Assembly (NCBI RefSeq): GCF_020889705.1
Contig: NZ_JACMYP010000001.1
Coordinates: 1 to 64,000, forward strand
Direction of reading: 5' to 3'
Length of the DNA stretch: 64,000 bases
Origin: Bradyrhizobium altum
GTDB lineage: Bacteria; Pseudomonadota; Alphaproteobacteria; Rhizobiales; Xanthobacteraceae
Part shown: positions 48,501-57,033 of the stretch, piece after piece
How positions within the stretch are numbered: position 1 is the first letter of the stretch
Layout of the letters: every line of letters starts with the position of its first letter
Position numbers and translations under genes: made by a program
The notes under the pieces: generated by a model
Told to the model about the DNA's origin: nothing
The model's database searches: none
The model's input: only the letters and a program-made list of their open reading frames with translations

Positions 48501-48925
48501 GGCTCGATCTCGAACGGATCAGGCCGCTGTTGGCACGACGTCCGCTCGTCTACATCTGCGGCTCGCCGGATTTCGTCGCGGCGCAGATCGAGGCTGCGGT
48601 GGTGCTCGGTATCCCGCGATTCGACATCTTTGCCGAAAGCTTCGTGTCGCCGCCGTCGGTGCCGAGCGATCTTGCGCCGCGAACCATCCGGCTTGCCAAC
48701 AGCAAGCAGTGCTTCTCGTGGGGACCGGAGCAGGGGACGCTGCTCGACGCCGCAAGTGCGGCGGGCGTCGCGCTGCCGAGCGGCTGCCGCGTCGGGCAAT
48801 GCGAAAGCTGCGCGGTCGAGGTGGTCGATGGGGAATTCGCCCATCTCGGCCCTGTCGACGGGAGCGAGGGGCACTGCCTCGCCTGCCAGGCCGTGCCACT
48901 CACCGACCTCACGCTCGCGCTTTGA
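45524..48925 (+). CDS. Self-sufficient fused molybdopterin oxidoreductase - flavin reductase - [2Fe-2S] ferredoxin
   Basis: 1133 residues starting at GTG. N-terminal part (1 to about 750): molybdopterin-bisMGD oxidoreductase with a [4Fe-4S] motif of Cys9, Cys12, Cys16 and Cys43, and a possible Mo-ligand Cys142 in VEICGWHKDYAH. A molybdopterin dinucleotide-binding domain follows near residues 640-755. About 775-1030: a ferredoxin-NADP reductase-like unit with FAD motif RAYSLTG and NAD(P) motifs GIGITPFISHL and VYICGSPDF. C-terminus: plant-type [2Fe-2S] ferredoxin with CRVGQCESC and CLAC. Electrons can therefore run NAD(P)H-FAD-[2Fe-2S]-[4Fe-4S]-Mo in one chain. The substrate is unknown; it neighbours a short-chain fatty-acid transporter and GntR regulator. 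Formate or nitrate chemistry is not supported by extra genes. Confidence 0.87.
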   Translation: MKQRLPGYCTLCRSRCGSVTVVEDGRVVGVEVLNNHPTGGALCAKGRAAPEIVASPRRLTVPLKRTRPRDAADPGWVEVSWDEALTEIADRLGRIRAESGAEAVAFGVTTPSGTPMVDSFEWVERFIRGFGSPNLIYAVEICGWHKDYAHALTFGRGVGFPDYDNADAIILWGHNPARTWLAQATRIADARRRGAKVVVVDPKPNGSGQQADLWLRIRPGADGALAMGAIRHLIATGSFDADFVDAWTNGSLLVDRATGRFLRADALWPDGAPEAFVRLDALGSPEACDTRYAPERGGQLRGALSIRACDGRMISAATAFELLAERAAPYTPALVAELTWLRVDDIDAFNALLAARPRLAYHSWTGVGQHTNATAIERAIASLYALTGACDRPGGNRWPVPPPTRALNDYNILPPEQQAKALGLAELPLGPPAKGWITARDFSRAVLDGEPYRVRALVAFGTNFVVSQGHSERNRAALNALEFQVHIDMFMNPTAESADFVLPASTPWEHDALKIGFEITQEAVETVQFRPRMVEPIGKVKADYEIAAALALKLGMGNLFFGGDIKAGWNYQLAPLGIGVEDLREHPEGRRFPQVFRDEKYAVTREDGTAAGFATPTRRVEIYSELMLGHGHDPLPDHVEPVGSPLTTAADERFPLVLSTAKSGWFVHSSWRHVASLRRKSPDPAVEISPQLAERRGLVEGDWAVVETPGGAVRLKVRLNAALDERVVVAEFGWWEDCPPLGRDRLDTAGLLTHNINAVLHDDARDPVSGSVPLRAIVCDIRRDHVASRGVWSGQRRFVVGERRAEADNVIALSLLPLDGGPLPDFLPGQHVMIALPDAAEARAYSLTGSGNLPQALSIAVKGRFLNEARSSDAPFFMPDRLHGLAVGDQVLLEPPGGIFTPPLKGLRPLVFLAAGIGITPFISHLETLQHTAQQDRVAEVLLLHGCRSSREHPFARRLAELEASTQALTRAIFYSAPFAQDPVASQSLRKGRLDLERIRPLLARRPLVYICGSPDFVAAQIEAAVVLGIPRFDIFAESFVSPPSVPSDLAPRTIRLANSKQCFSWGPEQGTLLDAASAAGVALPSGCRVGQCESCAVEVVDGEFAHLGPVDGSEGHCLACQAVPLTDLTLAL

Positions 48926-48976
48926 TGACCAATCACGATTGAAGGCCAACCGCATCACCGGAAGGGGATCAGATTG

Positions 48977-50431
48977 ATGACGAATGCAACGCACGACCAA
49001 ACCGTGAGCCTGCGAAAACCTGTCGCTGATAACATCATGGCGCGATTTTCGCAGGCCCTGGTGGTGTTCGCGGAGCGCTGGTTTCCGGATGCGTATGTCT
49101 TTGTCCTGATCGCCGTGATCGCGGTTGCCGCAGGCGCGATCCTGCATGGCGGTTCGCCGCTCGCCGTCAGCCGCGCGTTTGGCGACGGATTCTGGAATCT
49201 GATTCCCTTCACGATGCAGATGGCGCTGGTTGCGATCGGCGGCTACGTCGTGGCGATGTCGCCGCCGGTTGCGGCCGTGCTGGCGCGGCTCGCGAGCGTG
49301 CCGAAGACCGGGCGCGGCGCGGTGGTGTTCGTCGGGATGCTGAGCATCTTTCTCTCGCTGCTGAACTGGGGCCTGAGCCTGATCTTCTCCGGCCTGCTGG
49401 TGCGGGAGATCGCGCGGCGTACCGATATCCGGCTCGATTATCGCGCAGCCGGTGCGGCTGGCTATCTCGGGCTCGGTTGTGGCTTCACCCTCGGCATCAC
49501 GTCGTCGGCCGCGCAGCTCCAGGCCAATGCCGGCAGCATTCCGGCATCGCTTCTGCCGATCACCGGCGTGATCGGCTTCTCGGAAACCATCCTGACATGG
49601 CAGAACATGGTCACCGTCGCGATGGTGAGCGTCGTGTCGGCGGCGATCTGCTATTTCACGACGCCGGCTCCCGAGCAGGCGAAGACCGCGGAAGACCTCG
49701 GCGTTGCGCTCGGCGATGATCGCATCGAGGCCAGGAAGCCAGCCCGTCCGGGCGACTAGCTGGAACTCAGTCCACTGCTGACGATCCTGATCGCCCTGCT
49801 TGCCGCCGGCTGGTTGTGGCAGACGTTCCAGTCGGGCAATCCGCTGATCACGCTGTCGGGGCTCAACACCTACAATTTCGTCTTTCTCATTCTCGGCATC
49901 GTGCTGCACTGGCGGCCGCGCAGCCTGATCGAGTCCTTTTCCAAGGCGATGCCGAGCGTCTCCGGCGTGCTGCTGCAGTTTCCGTTCTACGCCGGCATCG
50001 CGCAGATCCTGACCAAGGTGCCGAACAGCAGCGGCACGACGCTGTCGGACACGATCGCGCACTGGTTCGTCGGCGCCTCCAGCAATTCCACTGTGTTCTC
50101 ATTCCTGGTCGGAATCTATTCGGCGCTGCTCGGCTTCTTCGTGCCGTCGGCCGGTGGAAAGTGGATCATCGAGGCGCCCTACATCATGAAGGCGGCCAAC
50201 GACATCGGCGCGCATCTGGGCTGGACGGTGATGGTCTACAACATCGCGGAGACGCTGCCGAACTTCATCAACCCGTTCTGGATGCTGCCGCTGCTCGGCA
50301 TTCTCGGCCTGAAGTCGAAGGATCTGATCGGTTACACGTCGGTGCAGTTCTTCATTCACTTCCCGATCGTGATGCTGCTGGCCGCGATCCTGATGGCGAC
50401 TTTCACCTATCACCCGCCCATCCTGCCCTGA
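48977..50431 (+). pseudogene. AtoE-type short-chain fatty acid transporter, interrupted by an in-frame stop
   Basis: One frame runs 484 codons from the ATG (GAAGGGGA 8 nt upstream), but TAG stands at 49757-49759 between ARPGD and LELSPLLTIL. Both sides are the same family and the same frame, so this is a nonsense change, not an indel; a TGG codon (Trp) would restore it. The N-terminal part has FAERWFPDAYVFVLI and GITSSAAQLQANAGSIP; the C-terminal part has GLNTYNFVFLILGIVLHWRP, FPFYAGIAQIL and VPSAGGKWIIEAPY, all typical of AtoE. About ten membrane segments in all. Expected substrates are acetoacetate or butyrate-like acids. The gene is probably inactive unless the TAG is a sequencing error or read through. 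Confidence 0.85.
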
Positions 50432-50439
50432 GCGAGTGC

Positions 50440-50470
50440 GGCCGGGCACCATGACGCACGGTGCCCGGCC
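50440..50470 (+). terminator. Hairpin after the AtoE-type gene
   Basis: Perfect 11 bp inverted repeat, GGCCGGGCACC at 50440-50450 and GGTGCCCGGCC at 50460-50470, with a 9 nt loop. It begins 9 bp past the stop codon. There is no T-run after it, so it may be a Rho-assisted terminator or a 3'-end stabiliser. Confidence 0.65.
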
Positions 50471-50802
50471 AGCGTCTGCCAATTCCGCTGATCGCAACCG
50501 TGATCGCCAAATCTCTGCTGTTTTGCAGGCCGGCGCGAATGGGGCATCGCGCCGGGGGGTGATCTTTGGTTGGTCATTTCATTGACCGCCGTGCGATTCG
50601 GCCGAATATTGATCCGCGCTATCCCGCGTTGTCCAAGGTCACTGCCATGAGACACTACCACCGCAGCTTGATGTCCGACATGCGAAGCCGCATGCAGCAT
50701 CGCTGCGTCTCGGCGGCGACCGGCGTCTGTTGTTGATCGCTTAGACGATCCCAAGCACCCGACAATCAGACAGGAGCGCCGTCATCCGGCGATCGAGCAC
50801 GC
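50471..50802. other. Intergenic region, no gene seen
   Basis: About 330 bp between the AtoE hairpin and a small hypothetical gene. I see no supported coding frame, RNA gene or repeat. It contains CAGGAGC around 50772, too far upstream of the next start to be its ribosome-binding site. Confidence 0.45.
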
Positions 50803-51021
50803 ATGTCCCAAGCCCAAATTTCCAAAGCCCAAATGTCTCAAGCTTACGTCATCGAAGTATCGGATCGAACCGCGGGTATCGTTGTCAGCGACGCCAGCGG
50901 CTTCTGCTTCTTCTCCTCGGATCGCGCCTTTGACGGCCTCGACGGCGGCTATTTCGGCTCCGCTCGCGCCGCGGAGCGTGCGGTGAGGGCGCTGTTGCAG
51001 CAGCGCCGACCGGCGTCATAG
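50803..51021 (+). CDS. Small conserved hypothetical protein
   Basis: 72 residues. The core from about residue 11 (MSQAYVIEVSDRTAGIVV, GFCFFSSDRAFDGLDG) resembles a small protein I recall as common in Bradyrhizobium genomes, annotated only as hypothetical. The first ten residues (MSQAQISKAQ) look like an N-terminal extension; a second ATG at 50833 would give the usual length. It has no membrane segment or signal peptide. Function unknown. Confidence 0.65.
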   Translation: MSQAQISKAQMSQAYVIEVSDRTAGIVVSDASGFCFFSSDRAFDGLDGGYFGSARAAERAVRALLQQRRPAS

Positions 51022-51128
51022 ATCATCCCCCACGGCATCGCCGGCGCGCCAACGTTGTTGCGGCTGCCACCAGGCAGCCGCGCGGAGTGCAATACCGTCG
51101 TGCGGAAAATGCCGCCTGCGATCGCGGA

Positions 51129-51617
51129 TCAGGCCGGGCAAACCATCGTCAGCAGGAGGAGCGTTGGCGGCTGATTGTCGCCATTGGCGTGTTCCCAGGT
51201 CAGCAGAATGTCATGCCGATCGGCGTTCGGCGCATTCTTGTCTTTCTCTTTTACGTCGATCTTCATCGGGATCGGCGGTTCGGAGTTGAAGCACTTGCGG
51301 ACGGCGGCATCCAGCAGCGTGCATTTCGTCAGCGGTACGACGCCGGCCTCGTCCTTGGAGAGGGCTGCGGTGCTTGCTTGAGTGGCCAGGTCCAGGCGTG
51401 CCTTGCCCATCTCCTTCTGCCACAACTTGCCGCTTCCGCCAGGCCATTGGTGCCTGGGCGACAGGATCGGCTGGTATTGGCCATATTCCAGCGTCTCGAT
51501 GTCGACGAGATCCGACGCCTTAAGTATAGCGACGCTCTTGACCATGTTCTGCAAAGGATAGTAGTGCGCGTTGATATGATCTTTGAATTGCTGGTTATTG
51601 AATACTCTTCCGCCCAT
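51129..51617 (-). CDS. Hypothetical protein, full-length member of a local paralogous pair
   Basis: 162 residues. The ATG (MGGRVFNNQQFKDHINAHYY) has AAAGGGA just upstream. No domain is recognised. The protein is soluble and mostly beta-prone, with three Cys residues (KCTLLDAAVRKCFNSEPPIPM and the C-terminal MVCPA). The truncated gene at 55145-55600 shares EYGQYQPILSP, PxTKCxLLDAxVRKCFNSEPPIP and LLLTMVCP, so the two are clear paralogues. They flank the adenylate cyclase gene at similar distances and both point left. GC content is lower than in the neighbours. Possible acquired or secretion-related protein, but that is speculation. Confidence 0.6.
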   Translation of the reverse strand: MGGRVFNNQQFKDHINAHYYPLQNMVKSVAILKASDLVDIETLEYGQYQPILSPRHQWPGGSGKLWQKEMGKARLDLATQASTAALSKDEAGVVPLTKCTLLDAAVRKCFNSEPPIPMKIDVKEKDKNAPNADRHDILLTWEHANGDNQPPTLLLLTMVCPA

Positions 51618-51897
51618 AGGATTTCCCTTTCATTACAACTTTAGCTTGCTCTGGTTATACATAAGTTATGCAACGCGGGGACGTCGAACGAAATCGGTCG
51701 CACGGCTCGAGTTGCGCCGTTTGATTTCTCGCGCCTCGACCTACCACTCAAGACTGTATCTCGTCCAGTTTAGCAACCTCTCGGGTTGGCGCGCGTGCGG
51801 GCAGACTGCACGTCCGGATTGATAAGCATGTCCCGATGGGTAATCTCTACTCTAAGCTGCTCACCGGGATGCTGAACTGGCGAGACCGCAGCAGCCT

Positions 51898-54800
51898 TTG
51901 AGAGCAGGAATGCTTTGCTTTGCATGCCAATCGACGATCGGAGCGGACGACAATTGGTGCGCCCAATGCGGTGCCGCCGTAGCCAAGCGCGTCGATCCCG
52001 ACAGCGAACAGCGATTTGTGACGATCCTTCGCGCCGACGTGGTCGATTCCACGGGGCTCGTAGCGGACCTCGATCCGGAAGAGGCGGTCTCCCGCCTGGA
52101 GCCCGCTCTGGCCGCCATGCGCGGCGCGGTGCGCCAGTTTGGCGGAATCGTCAGCAAGGAATTGGGTGATGGGCTCGCCGCGGTATTTGGCGCCCCGATC
52201 GCGGACGACAACCACGCACCGCTTGCCTGCCACGCGGCGATCGAACTCGTTCGACGCGTGGCAGGTTTGGGCGATCCGGGACTTCAGGTTCGTGTCGGGC
52301 TCCATTCGGGGCGTGTGGTGGCCTACATGGTCGCCAGCGAATATTCCAAGGTTTATGAGATCGGGGGCGCCGCACAACATCTGGCGGCGCGGCTCGAAGC
52401 GGCTGCTGAACCGAATCAGGTCTACGCATCCGAAGCCTGTCAGAAGCTTGCTGAAGGCAACGTTCAGTTCGAGTTTCTCGGACGCAGGCAGCTCAAGGGG
52501 TTCAGCGAGGCTTTGCCGATTTACCGCGTGACGGGTGCAACCGACGTCTCCAGTTGGCGGGTGCGCCGGGCACGAAGCGTTGCGCGGTTCGTCAACCGGC
52601 TGAATGAGATCGCGCTGCTCAGACGGTTGGCGCAGGACGCCGGCCCGAACCGGCAAACGGCGCTCTTGATTGGCGATCCCGGTATCGGGAAATCGCGGCT
52701 GGTGCATGAGTTCGTTGACGAGCTCACCCGAGAGGGCTGGCTTCCGTTCCATGCCGAATGCAGCCCGAACCTTCAAGGCGCGCCGTTCAGTACGCTAAAG
52801 GCCCTGATGCTCTCGATCCTGGAGGGCACCGCGGCGGATACGGACGGCCTGACGAGCCTGACAGGGATTCAGCGCTCGGCCATCGACGCGGTGCTGGACC
52901 GTCCGATCTCGGATCCGGAATGGGGCGAACTGGAGCCGCATGCGCGCGGCCGCGCGATCAGCGAAGCAAGCTGTGCGATTCTCGAAAGCCTGGTTGTTCG
53001 CCGGCGCACGGTGATCCTCATCGAGGATCTGCACTGGATCGATCGCGCCAGCGAGACGGTCATGGCGGCACTCGCTTCGCTGCAGGTACCCGGGCTACTT
53101 GTGCTTCTGACCAGCAGGCCGATCGGAATTCCGGATTGGGTTGCGCGCTGTAACGCTGAAATCGCGGCGTTGCGTTCGCTCGGCGAGGACGCAGGACGGG
53201 AGATGCTGGACGACATCTTGGGGCGGTCCGCGAACATGGCCGATTTGAAGAGCCGCGTCGTGCTTCATACGGCCAGCGTGCCGCTTTTCATTGAAGAGGT
53301 TTGCCGCAGCCTAAAGGACCGTGGAGTCCTTCGCGGGCATTGGGGCGATCTGGCGCTTGCGCGTCCGGTTGGCGAGCTAGGAATTCCGAGCAGCATCCAG
53401 GGCGTTATCGCCGCGCGCCTGGATCGCATATCGAAGGAGGAGCGTTCGCTGTTGCAGATTGCAGCGGCGCTGGGCCCCATTCGACAGAATCTTTGCTGCG
53501 CGATGTAGCCGGCCTGCCGCAGGAGATCCTGCAGCGCTGCCTGGCTGCTCTCGATCGGGCCGAGTTTCTCGTGAGGATCGATGTCGAACAGGATGGCTTG
53601 ATCGAGTTCCGGCACGAAATGGTTCGCCAGGTGACTTATGACTCGATGGTCGAAAAGGTGCGAGAAAGCGTCCATGCGCGTATTCTTGCGACAATGGAGG
53701 GCAGTGGGAGTTCGCATGATGAGCCCAACAGGCTCTGCTACCACGCAACGCGGGCGAAGGATTGGCAAAAAGCCTTCGCTTACGGCAGGGTCGCCGCGAG
53801 GAAAAGCCTGGCGCGATCGGCATTTTCCGATGCAGCTAACTACTTCGAGATCGCGATGACCGCGCTTGATAAGGTGCCATTTACTCGCTTGCGTGAAGCG
53901 GATGCAGTAGACATTCGTATCGAGGCGCGCACCGCGTTCATGAGCGCGGGCAAGGTCGCCGAATGGTTCGACCTTGGAAGGGCCGCGGAGGGTCGCGCCA
54001 ACGCAATCGATGATATCGGGCGGAAGGTTGCGGCGATGGCAGTCAGGTCGGGGGCGCAGAACTTCTACGGCACGCCGATCGAGGCCATCGAAACCGGCGA
54101 GGAGGTTGCTCGCTTAGCGGGAGAGTGGGGCAATCCAGGTTGGCTCAACCTTGCTCAATACAGCCTTGGCCAAGCCTATTTCATTGCCGGGCGTTATCGC
54201 GACGCAGAGCAGATGCTGGGACAGGCTTGCCTCCGCCTGTCCGGGCCGGATGCCAGCGCGCCGCCCGGGACGACGCCGAAGACCCTCGAGCTGCTGTCCT
54301 GCATGATGAAGAGCGTAACCCACACGACCTTGGGAGAGATTGATACGGGGGCCGAGTTTCATCAACGCGCGTCAGCAATCGCCGATGAGAGCAACAGGCC
54401 ATTTGATCGCGTTGGCGCGGGCTATAGCGGTGGTTGTCTGGCGCTCGGGCGGGGCAATCTTGGGGAAGCAGCGGCGATTCTGGAGGACGCTTTTGCCATT
54501 ACACAAAAGTATGGAATTCGCCTCTTTGTGCCGGTCATCACCTGCCATCTCGGTATTGCCTATCTGGAACAGGGACGTCTCGCTGACGCGCGGGTGACGC
54601 TTGTCGAAGGTCGAGAGGAAGCCAGATCGGTGGGCTATACCTCGATCGTGCTGCGTACCTCGATCTACCTGGCGCTGGCTCTCAGCCGGCTCGGCGATGC
54701 ACAGGCTGCGTTGAAGATGCTGCGAGAGGCCCGGAATACCGCCCGTCAGCAGGGATTTTCCGGCCTGGAAGCCGAGGCGTTATTCGGAGAGGCGACGATA

Positions 54801-54953
54801 TCGCCGGCGTCAAATGAGAACGACAGGACTTCCATTCTGCATCAGTTGCGCGCAGCGATTGCGATTGCGTCGAGCAGCGGCGCGAAGCCGCTGCTGTACC
54901 GGGCTGAAGCGCTTCTGAACGGAATGATGGATAATTCTCACGGAAACGTTTGA
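51898..54953 (+). pseudogene. Class III adenylate cyclase with ATPase and TPR-like domains, split by a frameshift
   Basis: Frame one covers about residues 1-525. It has a zinc ribbon (Cys7, 10, 21, 24) and a class III cyclase domain with metal Asp47 (RADVVDST) and Asp91 (ELGDGLAAVFG). Next is an AAA-type ATPase with Walker A GDPGIGKSR (259-267) and Walker B VILIEDLHWID. The protein continues in a second frame from STESLLRDVAGLPQE through TPR-like helical repeats to 54953. Restoring one base near 53475 (GGCCCCAT) fuses both into about 1018 residues, normal for this family. The usual transition-state Asn is His161, though Arg165 remains, so catalysis may be altered. A programmed -1 shift is possible but not suggested by a slippery heptamer. 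Confidence 0.82.
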
Positions 54954-55029
54954 CGTAGTTTGGATGCTGCGGCGGGATCGCCGACGGCGCCTCATGTGTC
55001 TACGGCAGTTGTCGTGCATCAACGTTAAC

Positions 55030-55055
55030 GGGCGGCCGCCGTCTAGCGGCCGCCC
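55030..55055. terminator. GC-rich hairpin between the cyclase and the truncated paralogue
   Basis: Perfect 10 bp inverted repeat GGGCGGCCGC (55030-55039) and GCGGCCGCCC (55046-55055) with a 6 nt loop. It lies 77 bp past the cyclase stop and between convergent genes. There is no T-tract, so terminator function is likely but not certain. Confidence 0.5.
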
Positions 55056-55144
55056 ACGGCATGTCTGTCAGGTGAAAAGCACTTTCATTGACAACTTGGC
55101 TGAGCGCAGCCCGTGTTAGTCATTTAGTCGCGGATGGACACATG

Positions 55145-55600
55145 TCATCCTTTGCTCGACGATAATTGGTGCGCTTCAGCCGAAGTCTGCGTAGGTTGAG
55201 AGGTCGGCTTGAATGGACAAACCATGGTCAACCGGAGGAGCGTCGGCACCTGATCTTCGCCGTTCCCGTACTCCCAGACCAATCTGATGTCGTGCAGATC
55301 GGCATCGGGCGCGTCTTGCTTCTGCTCCGCCACATCGATCAGTATCGGAATCGGAGGCTCCGAGTTGAAGCACTTGCGAACGGAGGCGTCCAACAGCGCG
55401 CATTTTGTGGAGGGGACGACGACGCGCTCGTCGTTGGACAATGGGGTGGTGTTGGGTTGGGCGGAAAGTTGAATGCGAGCCTGGCCTACGCTCCTGTACC
55501 ACGCCTTGCCAACGCCGCGGGGCCAGCTCTCCGTTGGCGATAGTATCGGCTGATACTGACCGTACTCCATTGTCTGGATGTCGATCTGATCCGATCTGTC
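55145..55600 (-). pseudogene. Truncated paralogue of the 51129-51617 hypothetical protein
   Basis: Homology to the paralogue can be followed leftward from SDQIDIQTMEYGQYQPILSP (compare SDLVDIETLEYGQYQPILSP) to the stop. The ~38 N-terminal residues of the full copy are missing: upstream, at about 55600, the frame meets unrelated sequence and then a stop. The only usable ATG (55570) lies inside the conserved region. Conserved features remain (CALLDASVRKCFNSEPPIP, TMVCP). The break coincides with the start of the flagellin-like fragment on the other strand, so a recombination joined two partial genes here. Probably non-functional. Confidence 0.65.
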
Positions 55601-56066
55601 GAGCTATGACACCGGCACGGGCTCGCTGACGGCATCAGACACCAGCTACTACAAGGGTGACAGCGAGATCGCATCGGTGCGCGTGTCGGACAGCCAGTCG
55701 GTTTCCTACGGCGTCACCGCTGATAATCCGGCCTTCGAGCAGGTCATGCGGCTGTTGAAATACGTCGGCAACCGCACGACGTTGTCGTCGAGCGATGTCT
55801 CGCAGGCGCTCGACCTCGCCAGCACTGCGCTGGATGCAACGTCGACCGTGCAGGCAAAGCTCTCGACCTCGGCGGCGCAGATCGAGACCGCCAGCACGGA
55901 CCAGAGCGACTACCAGAATTTTGCGAAAACCCTGTCGACCAACCTCACCAGCGTCGACGTCGCGGCGGTGACGGCGCAGCTCTCGACCTATCAGGCGCAG
56001 CTGACGGCGTCCTATTCGGCGATCTCCAAGATCCAGAGCATGAACCTGGCGAGCTATCTGCGATAG
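55590..56066 (+). pseudogene. C-terminal fragment of a flagellin/FlgL-like protein
   Basis: The frame opens right after a TGA at 55587 and has no good start (GTG at 55677 is the first usable). It reads SDLSSYDTGTGSLTASDTSYYKGD, then SVSYGVTADNPAFEQVMRLL, a long Ser/Thr/Ala/Gln-rich helical stretch with heptad-like spacing, and a C-terminus QASYSAISKIQSMNLASYLR-like (TASYSAISKIQSMNLASYL). The coiled-coil C-terminal end and the TADNPAFE segment are characteristic of flagellin or hook-associated FlgL proteins of alphaproteobacteria. The N-terminal half is absent and no flagellar genes surround it, so it is an isolated relic. Confidence 0.65.
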
Positions 56067-56082
56067 CCGTCTGTCCCCGGCG

Positions 56083-57033
56083 TCATCGGTTCAGGATCTT
56101 CAGCCAGACATCGCCGAGAACGATCGGTTCGCGCGGCGCGAGCCAGGTAAGACCTGCGGTCTTGCCAAGCTCGGCGATAGTGCCTTTGGCTTGCAGGTCG
56201 GACAGCACCTTGTTGACGGCCTCCAGCAGCGCCTTCTCGGCTTCGAGCGCAACGTAACCGCGGTTGGCGCCGATCGGATAGTAATAATCCGAGGCCGTGA
56301 TCCTGGTGTCGGGATGATCGGCGCGGTAGGCGTCGAACCGGCGCAGGTCGAGCAGGGTGGCGTCGAATTCACCGCGCTCGAGCTCTCCCAACAGGTCGCT
56401 ACGCCCGGGAACAAGGTGGGTGATGTCTTCGATCAGCCTTCCCTTGTCGAAGGTCATCAGGATGGCATCGCCCAGCGTGCCGCTTTCGATCGTCAGGCGA
56501 AGGCCGGCGAGATCGCCGATATCGGTAACCTTGCGGTCCTTGAGCTTGTCCTTGGCCTTGGGACCGAGCACGACGGTCATCGGCGAATAGATGTAGGGCT
56601 GGCTTGGCGCTAGCACGCCGATCGGGATCCGCCGGCGGCGATCGTCGCGCGTGGCGCCATCGAAGTCCGGCAGCTTGGCCGTCGCGACGCCCGGCGTCTT
56701 CAGCGAGTCCGTGGTGAGGGCGTAGCCGCCGACCAGCGAGCATCGCCCGTCCGACAGCAACGCATTGGCTTCCAGCGCGGGGCTCGAATCCTCGTCGAGC
56801 TTGCTCTCGAACCACTGGATCTTGAGCGGCCGTCCGAGCCGCCCGGCGATGGTCTGCGCGAGCGCGACGTCGAACCCGGCATCCGGCTTGCCGCGTTGAT
56901 GCGCAGACAACGGCGGGAGATCCTCGTCGAGGCATATTTTGAGCGGCGCGTCGGCCGCATGCGCTGCCGCCGTCATGGCGAGAAGCAAGGCTGCCGCGGC
57001 GCCCGCCCGGAGGGCTCTCACGGGCGCCCTCAT
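56083..57033 (-). CDS. Periplasmic substrate-binding-like protein of the quinoprotein dehydrogenase operon (XoxJ/MoxJ-like)
   Basis: 316 residues from the ATG at MRAPVRALRAG. An N-terminal signal peptide ends near AAHAAD. The mature protein has the SBP_bac_3 layout (LKICLDEDLPPLS, GFDVALAQTIAGRLGRPLKIQWF, LRLTIESGTLGDAIL, GELERGEFDATLLDL, and ITASDYYYPIGANRGYVAL near the end). Its start overlaps the cytochrome c stop by 4 nt (ATGA). The order dehydrogenase-cytochrome-this protein is the xoxF-xoxG-xoxJ order. By family knowledge XoxJ is thought to help dehydrogenase maturation rather than transport, which fits the lack of permease genes beside it. Confidence 0.83.
   Translation of the reverse strand: MRAPVRALRAGAAAALLLAMTAAAHAADAPLKICLDEDLPPLSAHQRGKPDAGFDVALAQTIAGRLGRPLKIQWFESKLDEDSSPALEANALLSDGRCSLVGGYALTTDSLKTPGVATAKLPDFDGATRDDRRRRIPIGVLAPSQPYIYSPMTVVLGPKAKDKLKDRKVTDIGDLAGLRLTIESGTLGDAILMTFDKGRLIEDITHLVPGRSDLLGELERGEFDATLLDLRRFDAYRADHPDTRITASDYYYPIGANRGYVALEAEKALLEAVNKVLSDLQAKGTIAELGKTAGLTWLAPREPIVLGDVWLKILNR

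Noticed and set aside
47027..50062. A 1011-codon open frame on the minus strand opposite the fused molybdoenzyme and transporter.
   Set aside because: Same composition artefact. It spans two real genes and their gap, and has no recognisable motif.
51618..51897. A possible recombinase or insertion-sequence remnant in the AT-richer gap before the cyclase.
   Set aside because: I found no terminal inverted repeats, no target-site duplication and no transposase or integrase motif in the 280 bp.
53460..53500. Programmed ribosomal frameshift in the adenylate cyclase gene.
   Set aside because: No X XXY YYZ slippery heptamer or strong downstream structure is visible, and six other indels of the same kind occur in the window, so an indel is simpler.
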